A DNA stretch of 64,000 nt from Pontixanthobacter gangjinensis (GTDB lineage Bacteria; Pseudomonadota; Alphaproteobacteria; Sphingomonadales; Sphingomonadaceae): the NCBI RefSeq assembly GCF_009827545.1, contig NZ_WTYS01000001.1:1-64000 (forward strand), written 5' to 3'. The position numbers and the translations under genes are program-made. Below the pieces are notes generated by a model. The model saw only the letters and a program-made list of their open reading frames with translations. It was not told where the DNA came from and did no database searches. Positions 18,331 through 27,867 of the stretch are shown in pieces; positions within the stretch are counted from its first letter, which is position 1; each line of letters opens with the position of its first letter.

Positions 18331-19452
18331 ATGACCCCCAACCTTCGCGGCCTATGCATGCACGGCTTGCCAAATGCGGCGCGGGCGAACACACCTTTTG
18401 GCATGGATTTGATCGTTCCCAATGCGGCGATGCTCGCTACGTTTATGGCTATTTTGCTAGGGGCGTTCTTGCTTCTCGTGCCCTCGGCTATCCGGCTTGC
18501 CAACTCCTTGCTTGCGCTGTTCCTGTTTACCACCGCGATCGATGTTAGCGGCTGGTTTATTTCCGATTGGTGGGCCGCACATCCCAAGATCAGCAGTCTC
18601 CGTCCTGTGGTCGTGATGCTCCAAATGCCATTCTATACCGGCTTCATTTGGTTCAGCTGTTTCCAACGGAGATCTTTGCATGCTCGAGACGCGTGGCATT
18701 TTGTGCCTGCGGGCTTAGTCTTGGCTTTCATAATAACAGGGGCAGATATTCCTTACCTGAGCGCCGCGTTTGAAGCGCAATATGCGATTTATATCGCCGC
18801 TGCCGTCTATGCTCTTTGGCGGGTTCGTCTGGAGATGAGAACGCGATTTGTCGGACAATCGGCGAGCTGGCGCTGGCTGGTCTTGCTCGTCGTATCCTCC
18901 CTCGTCGCGCATAGCCTGTTTGTGATTCGGACCGCCTTTGCGGTCTCACTTACTGTAGATATTCAGACCACGCTGCAAACGATTGCAGCGCTTCTAGTTC
19001 TTGCGATCACTGTAGCGATTGCATTTCAAGCCTTGCTATCACCTCAAATCTTTCGGGGGGCGGACAGGTTACTTGTATCTGCGGCCAATGAAATTGATGC
19101 GTCCGATGAGGGCAACAGGCGCGGCGACACCAAGCGATTGGTGGCGCTTATGGATCAGCAGCATCCCTATCTCGATCCCGATATGTCGCTCTCGCGGCTG
19201 GCTCGGCTCTGCGGGATTACGGCCAAGGATCTTTCGGCATTGATCAATCAGCGACATGGTTTGCACTTTTTTGATTTTTTGAACCGCTACCGCATCGAAC
19301 ATGCGCAAAGATTGCTCAAAGACAGCAACCAGAGCGTAACGGAGATCCTCTACGCATCGGGCTTCAACGCTAAGTCGTCCTTCAACACCGCGTTTAAAAA
19401 ACATGTGGGTATGACACCGTCGGCATATCGCAAAGAAAGCCGCACAAAATAG
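18331..19452 (+). CDS. AraC-family regulator with multi-TM sensor domain
   Basis: A 373-residue protein. About seven hydrophobic segments (residues 25-240) precede a C-terminal AraC/XylS HTH domain at about 270-370. The domain contains two helix-turn-helices (SLSRLARLCGITAKDLSALI and TEILYASGFNAKSSFNTAFK, then HVGMTPSAYRK). Such membrane-bound AraC proteins often control an adjacent gene; here a serine hydrolase starts 87 bases downstream. The start is uncertain; the ATG at 18403, directly before the first membrane helix, may be the real one. Confidence 0.85.
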   Translation: MTPNLRGLCMHGLPNAARANTPFGMDLIVPNAAMLATFMAILLGAFLLLVPSAIRLANSLLALFLFTTAIDVSGWFISDWWAAHPKISSLRPVVVMLQMPFYTGFIWFSCFQRRSLHARDAWHFVPAGLVLAFIITGADIPYLSAAFEAQYAIYIAAAVYALWRVRLEMRTRFVGQSASWRWLVLLVVSSLVAHSLFVIRTAFAVSLTVDIQTTLQTIAALLVLAITVAIAFQALLSPQIFRGADRLLVSAANEIDASDEGNRRGDTKRLVALMDQQHPYLDPDMSLSRLARLCGITAKDLSALINQRHGLHFFDFLNRYRIEHAQRLLKDSNQSVTEILYASGFNAKSSFNTAFKKHVGMTPSAYRKESRTK

Positions 19453-19539
19453 GTTCGACTTCGCGTATTCGGACGCATGGCTGGGGCTTTGTTGGCATAT
19501 CGGCAGTCGCAAACCGAAGAACCATAAGAGATCGTTGAT

Positions 19540-21288
19540 ATGACCTGTTTTCCCGCCTTCATTTCCAACTTTCTTGGCAGGCTACTTGGCATGCTCATCG
19601 CAGGATTGTTGGTCGTCTCGCCAGCTCAGGCCAAAGAGCCTGATTGGGCGGCGCTCGACCGCTTAGTCGATAGTCAACTAGAAACCGGCGAACCGGGCAT
19701 CAGTGTCGCGGTGTCAGTGGGCGGGCAGCTGGTCTATGAACGCTGGGCGGGTCAGGCGGACCTTGAGCGCTCCCTTCCCATTGGTGCGGACACGCGGTTC
19801 CACATCGGCTCGACCAGCAAGCAATTCACGGCGTTCGCGATTATGCTGCTTGCCGAACAAGGGAAGCTCTCGCTTACTCAGGATGTGCGCGACTTTATTC
19901 CTGAATTGGAAGTCCGCCCCACGCCCGTAACAATCCGGCATTTGCTGAACCACACCAGCGGCTTGCGCGAGGAAAATGGCCTGCTATTTCTCACCGGTCA
20001 GACACAAGCAACACCTACGACTGCGGATCAAGCGCTCGATCTGTTTTTTCGCCAGCGCGGCGGCAATTTCGCCGCTGGTGAGCGCCAGGAATATAGCAAC
20101 ACTGGATATCAATTGCTCGCTGAAGTGACCGCCCGAGTATCAGGCCAGCCTTTCGCCGAGTTCATGCAAGCTCGCGTCTTCGGTCCGCTTGGTATGACGC
20201 AAAGCTTCGTGTCCACTAATCCCAACAAGATCATAGGCAACATCGCAGCGAGCTATGACCCAGCCGAAGCTGGCTTTGCTAACGCGCATCTCTTGTCTGT
20301 CACATATGGATCGACTGGCATCGTTTCCCATCCGCGCGACCTGCTCCTCTGGGCACATGCTTTGAATTCTGGCGAGATTGGCGGGAACGATGTAAGCGGC
20401 GCCGTCGCCGCCATGGCCGCGCGCTCTACATTACCTAATGGCCGCCGATTGATCAGCACCAACGGCCAAGAATATCGCAATTTTCGCGGCCTTGATACCT
20501 GGTCGCATGGTGGGAGCACGGCTGGGTTCAGGAGTTTCCTTCTGCGCGTGACAGACGAGCGGCCGGACAAGCAGGTGGCCGTCTCGGTGATGGGCAATCG
20601 GAGCGATCTCCTAAAAGCTGCCTTCGCTTTCGATGTGGCAGAGATCGTGCTCGCGGACCGGCTCGAGGCTGAGGAGATAGCAGACTTTGTCCCCGAAACA
20701 GGCGATCAGCTCGACCGGTATGTTGGCGATTATGAACTGTTTGCAGGGGTTGTCTTCTCGCTGCGGCGCGATGGTGACAGGCTGACCTTTGCGACATTTG
20801 GCGAAGAGGGGCATCTTCTGCCGCAGATCGGCAAGGGGATATTTATGCTGAACCCGGCGCGAGAACTTCGCTTGGAGTTTCACGATTTTGCCAAGGAGCC
20901 CTCTGGAGCTGAGCGCGCAACTGAAATGCGCTGGCAGGTCAGCGAAGATGGCTACATTCCGGCGCGGCGCACCGTTATGCAGCCAGTGCCGCAAACACCG
21001 CTCAACACGGGTGAACTGGTCGGGACTTATTACAGCAACACTCTGCAACAGGCGCTCATACTATATGCTCAAGGCGGGCAACTTTGGCTGCGCACTGGCG
21101 ATGCCAAACATGTCCCATTTACCCGATATCAACCTGACACGTTCCGGCCAGAAGCCGAAACAGGAGTTCAGCGTTTGGAGTTTAAGCGGGATAGTCGCGG
21201 AGCAGTCGATGGCCTGCTTGTGTCAGCACCTCTGGCCAACGATATTGAGTATCGGAGAATTGGCGGGAGCAATACTAGCAGACAGTGA
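19540..21288 (+). CDS. Secreted serine hydrolase, class C beta-lactamase-like
   Basis: A 582-residue exported hydrolase with a signal peptide ending near SPAQA. The beta-lactamase/transpeptidase-like domain spans about residues 35-370. It has the SxxK nucleophile motif STSK (Ser91, Lys94), the YSN motif (Tyr186, Asn188) and a third-motif region WSHGGSTAG. A C-terminal 200-residue region is a lipocalin-like or DUF3471-type extension. Likely substrates are D-amino-acid peptides, esters or beta-lactams; resistance cannot be inferred. It is probably controlled by the AraC gene just upstream. Confidence 0.88.
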   Translation: MTCFPAFISNFLGRLLGMLIAGLLVVSPAQAKEPDWAALDRLVDSQLETGEPGISVAVSVGGQLVYERWAGQADLERSLPIGADTRFHIGSTSKQFTAFAIMLLAEQGKLSLTQDVRDFIPELEVRPTPVTIRHLLNHTSGLREENGLLFLTGQTQATPTTADQALDLFFRQRGGNFAAGERQEYSNTGYQLLAEVTARVSGQPFAEFMQARVFGPLGMTQSFVSTNPNKIIGNIAASYDPAEAGFANAHLLSVTYGSTGIVSHPRDLLLWAHALNSGEIGGNDVSGAVAAMAARSTLPNGRRLISTNGQEYRNFRGLDTWSHGGSTAGFRSFLLRVTDERPDKQVAVSVMGNRSDLLKAAFAFDVAEIVLADRLEAEEIADFVPETGDQLDRYVGDYELFAGVVFSLRRDGDRLTFATFGEEGHLLPQIGKGIFMLNPARELRLEFHDFAKEPSGAERATEMRWQVSEDGYIPARRTVMQPVPQTPLNTGELVGTYYSNTLQQALILYAQGGQLWLRTGDAKHVPFTRYQPDTFRPEAETGVQRLEFKRDSRGAVDGLLVSAPLANDIEYRRIGGSNTSRQ

Positions 21289-21568
21289 AGTCGGAAAAGG
21301 TCGATTGGTGATTGCAGATTTATATAGCCACGGCGATGCTGCGGCACTTCACAGTCAATCTTGGCCTGATCAGCTATGTCTGAAACTGGGGCTGGAAGCG
21401 GATGATCTGCTCTCGACCAAGATACGCCGAAAGAAGATGTAACTTGATTGATACTCAAACAACGTCTCTTCGCCAGACTGTGGCAATTCTCAGGATCTGA
21501 CAAAAACAGGTGCGTAGTTTTGTTTGCTTCGTATACTGAGGCATCGACCACCCTTTGCCTGATGCTGA

Positions 21569-22276
21569 ATGATAAAAACGCTCCCCGCTCCAATCCTCCG
21601 CAGCCTTCCTATTGTGCTACCGCTCAGTGTGATCGCGCTAGCCAGGCTAGTAACTTTCTCGACCATGGCGACTGACCACTCCCCCATGGCGGCTGCCATT
21701 TATGCTTGGATCGTGGCCGATGCGTTAGTGCTGGGCCTATTGGCGAGATCACCCGGCCACAAACCGACTTTTTTTCAGGTCGTTGGCCTGGTGTCGTTCG
21801 CAATTGCGATCATCCTGCTTGGCGCATCGGGGCCGCTGCGCGCTGTCTATTTCAGTTTTCCACCACTCTTGATTGCCGGCGCAGGGACCGTGTTCCTGTT
21901 CGTAACGTGGAGCGCTTACAGGATAGTCTCGCAGTGGCGGAAAACAGGCTCGTTTGCTTCAGGACTTGAAAGTGTCCTTCCGAAGCAACTTGTGAAAGCC
22001 GTAATTTCAGAATGCCAAGTTTTTTGGTTGGGAGTATTCCGATGGGGTGCGCCTGTAGATGTATACGCGGGGCAAAGAGCCTTTAGCTATCACACCTTCT
22101 TGACGCCGATGATCGCAACTTTCCTGGCTCTTCAAGTGATCGAGCTAAGCGTGGTTCACCTGCTTCTGATGTTTTGGAATCCGCTGGTCGCATGGGTATT
22201 TTTCGGTCTGAGCGTTTGGGGACTGATCTGGACAACGGCATTGCTGAAAAGCTTTCGGATGGTGCTGTCAGTCTAA
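21569..22276 (+). pseudogene. Membrane protein gene truncated by an IS
   Basis: An open frame of 235 codons with about six hydrophobic segments. The last residues before the stop (VLSV) are encoded by the inverted-repeat tip of the IS6-type element beginning at 22261, so the native 3' end has been lost. The missing part is not found on the far side of the IS pair, so a deletion accompanied or followed insertion. The remaining protein ends just after a basic-aromatic cytoplasmic segment (LLKSFRM), where related proteins would continue. Function unknown. Confidence 0.65.
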
Positions 22277-23114
22277 TCGCAACCTGTCTCCAGTTTGCAA
22301 AGCTCTCCCCTTCCCGACACGGATCAGGCCATAAGGTTTTGCCACTCAGCCAATGCGGCTGAGCGAGCAGTCTTGTAAGTTTGTCTATCGATGAGGTGGC
22401 GCTGCGAATTGAAGTGGTTGTGGATGTTAGCGTGGAGAGAAGCGAACTTTTGTAACGACTTCATCTGTCGAAATCTGAGCATCGCTCGCTCTCGTCGTCG
22501 GAATGGAAGGTGGCTGTTTTCAACCCTGTTGTTCTTCCACCTTCCCATCTCGCGGCGTTCGAGGTTGCCGATCTCGCGCATCGCAGCCGGATAGGATCTA
22601 AGCCCGTCAGTGACGATTTTCTCTGCCGGTCCGTGCCGTTTCAGCGCTTTCTTTAAGAATTGCAATGCAGCTCTTTTGTTTCGCTTTTTCGTGACATAGC
22701 TCTCGAGAATCTCGCCTTCTTGATCCACCGCACGCCATAAATAATGCGTCTCGCTGTTGATCTTCACAAACACCTCATCGAGGTGCCAGCGCCAGTTCCG
22801 GAAGCCCTTCATCCGGCTAACCCGTTGTCGGCGAATGTCTGCAGCGAACAGCGGACCGAACCGGTTCCACCAAAGCCGCACCGTCTCGTGGCATACATCA
22901 ATCCCGCGCTCGAAAAGCAGATCTTCAACGTTCCGCAAACTCAGCGGGAAACGGACGTACATCATCACGACCAGGCGGATAATCTCAGGAGATGAGTTGA
23001 AATAGCGAAACGGATTGGCTGGTTTCTTGGGTCTGGGCATCGCCCTGCCCTAGCTAATCAGCTTCAATTTTCAATCAGGTGCATTCGCTTTGACAGGACC
23101 GCTTTGACAGTACC
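22261..23114 (-). mobile_element. IS6-type insertion sequence, apparently intact
   Basis: About 854 bp. The left tip is GGTGCTGTCA (22261). On the right there are two candidate tips, TGACAGGACC (23091-23100) and TGACAGTACC (23105-23114), because the sequence CTTTGACAGNACC is duplicated. It contains one full-length transposase. The right end abuts the interior of a second, related transposase, which shows this copy inserted into the older element. Confidence 0.8.
22324..23040 (-). CDS. IS6-family transposase
   Basis: A 238-residue DDE transposase. An N-terminal HTH region (SPEIIRLVVMMYVRFPLSLR) is followed by the catalytic domain with HLDEVFVKI (first Asp), IVTDGLRSY (second Asp) and the C-terminal RVENSHLPFRRRERAM containing the Glu. 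Length matches IS26/IS6100-type enzymes. It is about 85 percent identical to the neighbouring truncated copy, so the two are different isoforms rather than a recent duplication. Confidence 0.93.
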   Translation of the reverse strand: MPRPKKPANPFRYFNSSPEIIRLVVMMYVRFPLSLRNVEDLLFERGIDVCHETVRLWWNRFGPLFAADIRRQRVSRMKGFRNWRWHLDEVFVKINSETHYLWRAVDQEGEILESYVTKKRNKRAALQFLKKALKRHGPAEKIVTDGLRSYPAAMREIGNLERREMGRWKNNRVENSHLPFRRRERAMLRFRQMKSLQKFASLHANIHNHFNSQRHLIDRQTYKTARSAALAEWQNLMA

Positions 23115-23710
23115 AACTTTTGTAACGATTTCATCTGTCGGAATCTGAGCATCGCGCGCTCTCGTCGTCGAAACGGCAGGTGGCTATTCTCCACCCTGTT
23201 ATTGGCCCAGCGGCCGATCTCCTGCTTATCGTCATTACCAAGATCATCCATCGCAGCTTTGTAGGAACGCAGTCCGTCGGTGACGATCTCAGCAGGCGAG
23301 CCGTGGCGCTTCATCGCCTTCTTCATGAAGCGCAGCGCCGCCTTCTTATCTCGTCTCTTGGTGACATAACTCTCGAGGATCTCGCCCTCTTGGTCGACCG
23401 CTCGCCACAGGTAATGCATCTCACCATTGATCTTCACATAGACCTCATCGAGGTGCCATTTCCATTGGCGGAAACCGCGCATCCGGCTGATCCGCTGGCG
23501 TTTCACATCGGCGGCGAACAGCGGACCAAATCGGTTCCACCAGTTCCGGACCGTCTCGTGGCAGATGTCGATTCCACGCTCGGACAACAGATCTTCCACG
23601 TTTCTCAGCGACAGAGGGAAGCGGACGTACATCATTACGACCAAGCGGATGATCTCTGGCGAGGAGTTGAAATAGCGGAACGGGCTGGCTGGCTTCTTGG
23701 GTCTGGGCAT
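23075..23710 (-). pseudogene. IS6-family transposase, C-terminally truncated
   Basis: Residues 1-198 match the intact neighbour. The last 13 residues (LVLSKRSCQSECT) are read out of the end of the inserted IS, so about 40 C-terminal residues are lost. All three acidic catalytic residues remain in the retained part, but the missing tail makes activity doubtful. Confidence 0.85.
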
Positions 23711-23770
23711 CGCCCTGCCCTAGCTGATCAGGCGTGTTTCGCTACCCGGTGCATTTGCTCTGACAGTGCC
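23115..23770 (-). mobile_element. IS6-type insertion sequence, truncated copy
   Basis: The right tip TGACAGTGCC is at 23761-23770. The left end is missing: the transposase is cut after its MKSLQK motif, exactly where the neighbouring IS begins. Inner end sequences (GGTGCAT adjacent to TTGCTCTGACAGTGCC, and the GGGCATCGCCCTGCCCTAGCT block) match the first copy, confirming relatedness. Confidence 0.8.
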
Positions 23771-23779
23771 AGGCCTGCA

Positions 23780-25333
23780 CTAGTCCTGTGCCATCTCGCT
23801 TTGTAGGCGCTCCACCGTCTCGGCGTAGCGCGCATTCTCAGGCTGCAAGGTTTGCGCTTTCAGGAGCGCAGTGAGCGCAGCGGCGGTGTCTCCCTGCGCT
23901 TCCAAGGCCTCACCCAAGCTATCGAAGGCATTGGCGGATTGCGCGAAAAGGTCGGTGTTGAGTTGGAAGACGGCCACGCTTTCGTCGAGCTTACCTGAGC
24001 CGAGATAGGCATAGCCAAGGCGATTGATTTCGCGTTCGGCGCTTGATGAGCCGGAGAGTTCGGGCTCGGCTTTGATAAAACGCGCGAGACCTTCTGCACG
24101 ACCGTGCGTGTTGATCAAATCGGCGAGCATGCGGTCCACGGGCCGCGCTGGTTTTTCCCACGCCGCGCCGTTGGCAGCGCGAAAAATCGTTTCCGCCATG
24201 CGCACCGTTTCGCCGTCCGTTGCACCGCCCAATCCGCCGATGCTGTCAGCGGCGAAGACGATCAGGTTATTCGATGGCGAGTATTGCAGATTGGCCGTGA
24301 AAGGCGGTCCCCAGCCGTCATGGCCAATCAGGTTCACACTGCCCTCGCCTGTCTCGAGCATGGTTGTAAACAGCCCGTAGCCAATGAAGCTCTTGGCATC
24401 ATGAGCCTTGCTGCGAGGCGTAGTCATTTTTTCCAGCGTTTCTCTGTGTTTGAAAAAACGCTCGCCAAACAGAGCAGCGAACCAGCGGGCCATATCGGCG
24501 GTGCTCGAGTAGATGCCTCCGACCGCAGGGACGCCGACAAACTGCGCTTGCAGCGGTGCCTCGAACCCGCCCGGCGCGGAAAAATATCCCTGCGCCAGAC
24601 GCGGGCGGATGCTGCGGTAGTCCAGCGCACCGGTGTCAGTCATACCCAGCGGGCCTGTCACAAAGGTCTTCAGCGCGTCGGCAAACGGCATCCCGCTGCG
24701 CTGCTCGATGATCGCCTGAATCAGGATGTAGTTGCCGTTGCTGTAATCGTACCGAGTCCCCGGTTCGAACAACAACGGCTCGTCTTTGAAGGTCGCGATC
24801 ATATCCGGAAGAGTAACCGTTATGCTACCCATCCCTGACAGTAGCACCTTGCTCTGAAGTGCCTGAAAGGGCGCTCTATACTGGTAGTTCGGGATGCCGG
24901 AACTGTGGCGTAGAAGCTGGTCGATAGTGACCCCGGCAAACGGGCTATTCGCCAATTCCGGCAGGACCTGCGCGACGGTCTGGCTCGTGCTCAGCAGGTC
25001 ATCCTCCTCCAGACGTAACACAATTGCCGCCGCGAAAGGCTTGGACACAGAGGCAAGGCGAACGCGTGTGTCCTGCTGATACCGAACGCCGAATTCCACA
25101 TTCGCAGTGCCGAAAGCGCCGGAATAGAGGACCCGCTCGGTCGTCGCTACGATAATTACGCCGTCGAAAATTCCGGCATCATGATAGGCCTGCGCGATCT
25201 CTTGGATCGTATCGGAAGCAAGCTCGGCTCGGGAGCTTTGCACAGTATTCTCTGGCGTGACTGTCTGAGCCAAGGCGACATTGCCCATCTCTGCGGATGC
25301 CAACATCAGCGCGATGGCAGTTAGAATTTTCAT
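23780..25333 (-). CDS. Secreted serine hydrolase with C-terminal TPR
   Basis: A 517-residue exported protein. The signal peptide ends at NVALAQ, and the beta-lactamase-like domain has SVSK (Ser95, Lys98) and YSNGNY motifs and a late HDGWGPPF region. The C-terminal 90 residues form TPR-like helices (EREINRLGYAYLGSGKLDES and AFDSLGEALEAQGDTAAAL). I chose the ATG at 25333, which overlaps the upstream MarR stop by four bases (ATGA), so the two genes form an operon. Natural substrate unknown. Confidence 0.88.
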   Translation of the reverse strand: MKILTAIALMLASAEMGNVALAQTVTPENTVQSSRAELASDTIQEIAQAYHDAGIFDGVIIVATTERVLYSGAFGTANVEFGVRYQQDTRVRLASVSKPFAAAIVLRLEEDDLLSTSQTVAQVLPELANSPFAGVTIDQLLRHSSGIPNYQYRAPFQALQSKVLLSGMGSITVTLPDMIATFKDEPLLFEPGTRYDYSNGNYILIQAIIEQRSGMPFADALKTFVTGPLGMTDTGALDYRSIRPRLAQGYFSAPGGFEAPLQAQFVGVPAVGGIYSSTADMARWFAALFGERFFKHRETLEKMTTPRSKAHDAKSFIGYGLFTTMLETGEGSVNLIGHDGWGPPFTANLQYSPSNNLIVFAADSIGGLGGATDGETVRMAETIFRAANGAAWEKPARPVDRMLADLINTHGRAEGLARFIKAEPELSGSSSAEREINRLGYAYLGSGKLDESVAVFQLNTDLFAQSANAFDSLGEALEAQGDTAAALTALLKAQTLQPENARYAETVERLQSEMAQD

Positions 25334-25884
25334 ATTTGGGCCTCTTTCTTGGGCTGGCGCAAAATCCGCTCGTGCAGACCGCACGCCTTCAGTGTTGTTG
25401 TCGCATTTTCTAGAGCGGCAATCAGGTCAACCCCGATTTCGTCGAACAAGTCCTGATTGGCCTCGCCTGCATCCACCATGATCTGGTCGAGCAATTCCCA
25501 CTGTTCCAGCCCTGCGGGGGTCAGCGAATATTCGGACCGGCGCTTGTCGAAGAGGTCGGGCGTCTTTTCGATCAAGCCCCGCTTCAGCAGCTTGTTCAAA
25601 CGCTGCGCCACCAATTGATGGGGCTGGGCCAAATTGCGGGCAAGATCGGACAGCGACAGCGCCTTGTTCGGTCCAAGAGCCTGCAGAGTGGACGAGCCCT
25701 CCACAGGAATGTCGAGACCGCGCGCCTCATAAACCAACTGCATCTGCACATGCGTTAAATCCATAAGATCCTGCAGACGCTTGCCAAGATACGCTTTGTT
25801 GAACGCCGGTTCGGTGATCTTGCTCTCCATAATTGCAATCAGTTGCGCAATTAGTTGCAAGTATGGAAATGTCAAGTCTGTCAT
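25330..25884 (-). CDS. MarR-type winged-helix regulator
   Basis: A regulator of about 184 residues. The central region (LSLSDLARNLAQPHQLVAQR, then LNKLLKRGLIEKTPDLFDKR and RRSEYSLTPAG) is a winged helix typical of MarR proteins. It is coupled to the downstream serine hydrolase by an ATGA overlap, suggesting it controls that gene. The frame stays open to 26079, but the upstream part overlaps a dispersed intergenic repeat, so I place the start at the ATG at 25884. The start is uncertain. Confidence 0.75.
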   Translation of the reverse strand: MTDLTFPYLQLIAQLIAIMESKITEPAFNKAYLGKRLQDLMDLTHVQMQLVYEARGLDIPVEGSSTLQALGPNKALSLSDLARNLAQPHQLVAQRLNKLLKRGLIEKTPDLFDKRRSEYSLTPAGLEQWELLDQIMVDAGEANQDLFDEIGVDLIAALENATTTLKACGLHERILRQPKKEAQI

Positions 25885-25977
25885 GATAGGAGGTGAAGGG
25901 CCGCCACCCTTTCCCGGATGACGGACCTGTTCGATCATAGCGCTAGCTTTTTGTAGTTCTAGAGCGTCCGCATTCCA

Positions 25978-26092
25978 CCCCATAAGCTGACGCTGAGAGG
26001 CAATGGTGCTCATTCTGTTAGTTGACTGACTGCTATATCGATCTTGACGCTGGGAGCCGACTGACTGGCAACGACCCAATTGCGGACACTCA
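25978..26092. repeat. Dispersed intergenic repeat, copy 1
   Basis: The segment starts CCCCATAAGCTGAC and ends ACGACCCAATTGCGGACACT. A second copy with the same order of blocks lies at 30095-30215 (CCCCATAAGCTGACT through CAACGACCCAGTCGCGGACG). The middle parts differ. The GACCCA/GCGGACA core also appears in other intergenic places between 26 and 37 kb. Confidence 0.65.
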
Positions 26093-26112
26093 TTCGAACT
26101 AGCCCGAAAGCT

Positions 26113-27867
26113 CTATTCGCTTTCCAATGCGGCAATCACGCCATCCGCAATAATTTGTTGCCGCCATTTTCCCCAAATGTAGCCTTGGCCATAATTTCCG
26201 CCAGTCATGCCGACAACGAGATCGAAATCGGGTATCACAACCACTAATTGCCCGCCATTGCCGCTTGCCTCGTAGGTTTGGTAAGTCTTCTCACCGACCG
26301 TGATCGAATGGAGATGCCAAGCTAGGCCGTCGGTTCCACCAAAGTAGAACCTGTTGAACGCATTTTCGTCCAAACCCGTTGTAACTGGCGTAATTTCAAC
26401 CTTGGCTAAGATCGACTCTTTCACCCAATTGTGATCGATCAACTGCTTTCCACGCCATTTCCCGCCATCGAGATAGAGCTGTCCGATTTTTAGTAGATCG
26501 CGTGTGCGAAGCTGAGCGCCTCCTCCAAGATAGGCCTCACCGTTAGGCATCACATTCCAATAGGCATTCTCGAAACCAAGCGGCTCAAATAGACGGGTCT
26601 GCAAAAGAGAAAGTACAGATTCTCCCGAAGCACCAGCCAATGCGGCACCAACGAGGTTCATGCCGCCAGAACAATACGCGTATCGTGAACCGGGTTCAGC
26701 GACAGAGTCCAGTTGAGCGATATACTGCCAGAAATTTGGATTATCGCCTTGGTTCCACATAACATCTTCATGACCAGCCGTGTCACGGTCGCCGTCGTAA
26801 CAATCCAAGCCACTTTGATGAGTGAGAAGATCGCCGATGGTAACAGGCGCGTGGTCTGGTTCATTTGGCACGGATATGAATTTATTGATGGGTGTATCGC
26901 TGGAAAGTGAATGACCTTCCTGAATGAGAGCTCCAACCAAAATTGAAGCGAATGTTTTTCCAGCAGATCTAGTGTCGTGCGGCTCACCCCTGGAATGATC
27001 GCGAAAATACTCTTCAACGATCAACTTTCCGCCACGAGCCACTAGCAGACTATGAACCAAGCTGGGGCTCTTGTCGCCGCCACTTGCGCTTGCAAGGTCT
27101 TGCACGACACGCGTCAGTGCGCCTCTTTTGAAACCAGCATCTTCAGGCGTGCCTGTCAGCCAATCGTTTGCCGGCACTGGCGACAGCAACTCGTTTGAAC
27201 GCTTGTCGCCAACGAAACCAACCGCAATGCTGCTATCGGCGTCGATTGGCGAGAGTTCAAAATCCTTCAATGGGCCAAAGTCCATCCGCATTAGGCTGTC
27301 GGCCTTTTCTATGCGCAGAGATGCGAAATCATCTCCTCCACCTGGAAGCGCTAAAGCGTATGCCCCTGCATCTGCAGCTTTATTAAAATCATAGCGCCTA
27401 GCGGGCCCTGTAATGTTCCGTTCTGGGTTTAGAAGTACGGCGGTCAGAGCCCCGTCTTCAGCGTCCGACACATCCATGAAGACTGTGAACTGGCGGGCAA
27501 GCGGTGTTGCTGTTCCACGCCATTCTCCATCGGAATGAGCAGCGAGTGCGACAGGGTGAGCAAGTGCCTGTCCGCCAATTTGGTTTCCAGGTTGAATGTA
27601 AAAACCTTGGATCGGTTGCGCACGCTCAGTCATTTTCCCTTTGAAGTAAGCTCCTGAGGCAAACTCTATGGTGATCTCGTTTTGGTTTTGCACAACCGTA
27701 GCACTATCGGTCGCCGCGCCATCTTCATTGAGGGAGACGCTTAGAGGTACTAGCTCACCATCATCAGCTTCCAATACGCCAGCCCAAAGGCCCTTGACCG
27801 ACGACTCAGGTGCCGCGTGCGCAGTGGATGTAACAGCAGCAAGTGCGAGCAGTGAGTATTTTATCAT
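26113..27867 (-). CDS. Secreted serine hydrolase, beta-lactamase-related
   Basis: A 584-residue exported protein with signal peptide MIKYSLLALAAVTSTAHA. An N-terminal beta-rich domain (about 20-230) precedes the beta-lactamase-like domain. That domain has SxxK as SAGK (Ser301, Lys304) and YCSGG in place of the usual YSN, so the second motif is Tyr-x-Ser. It overlaps the end of the upstream GntR gene by four bases and is likely controlled by it. The substrate is unknown. It is the third such hydrolase within 8.5 kb; the three differ in architecture. Confidence 0.87.
   Translation of the reverse strand: MIKYSLLALAAVTSTAHAAPESSVKGLWAGVLEADDGELVPLSVSLNEDGAATDSATVVQNQNEITIEFASGAYFKGKMTERAQPIQGFYIQPGNQIGGQALAHPVALAAHSDGEWRGTATPLARQFTVFMDVSDAEDGALTAVLLNPERNITGPARRYDFNKAADAGAYALALPGGGDDFASLRIEKADSLMRMDFGPLKDFELSPIDADSSIAVGFVGDKRSNELLSPVPANDWLTGTPEDAGFKRGALTRVVQDLASASGGDKSPSLVHSLLVARGGKLIVEEYFRDHSRGEPHDTRSAGKTFASILVGALIQEGHSLSSDTPINKFISVPNEPDHAPVTIGDLLTHQSGLDCYDGDRDTAGHEDVMWNQGDNPNFWQYIAQLDSVAEPGSRYAYCSGGMNLVGAALAGASGESVLSLLQTRLFEPLGFENAYWNVMPNGEAYLGGGAQLRTRDLLKIGQLYLDGGKWRGKQLIDHNWVKESILAKVEITPVTTGLDENAFNRFYFGGTDGLAWHLHSITVGEKTYQTYEASGNGGQLVVVIPDFDLVVGMTGGNYGQGYIWGKWRQQIIADGVIAALESE

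Noticed and set aside
17964-18548. Plus-strand open frame of 194 codons before the AraC gene
   Set aside because: It runs through the ACAGGG repeat array and overlaps the AraC coding region in another frame; no protein family signal.
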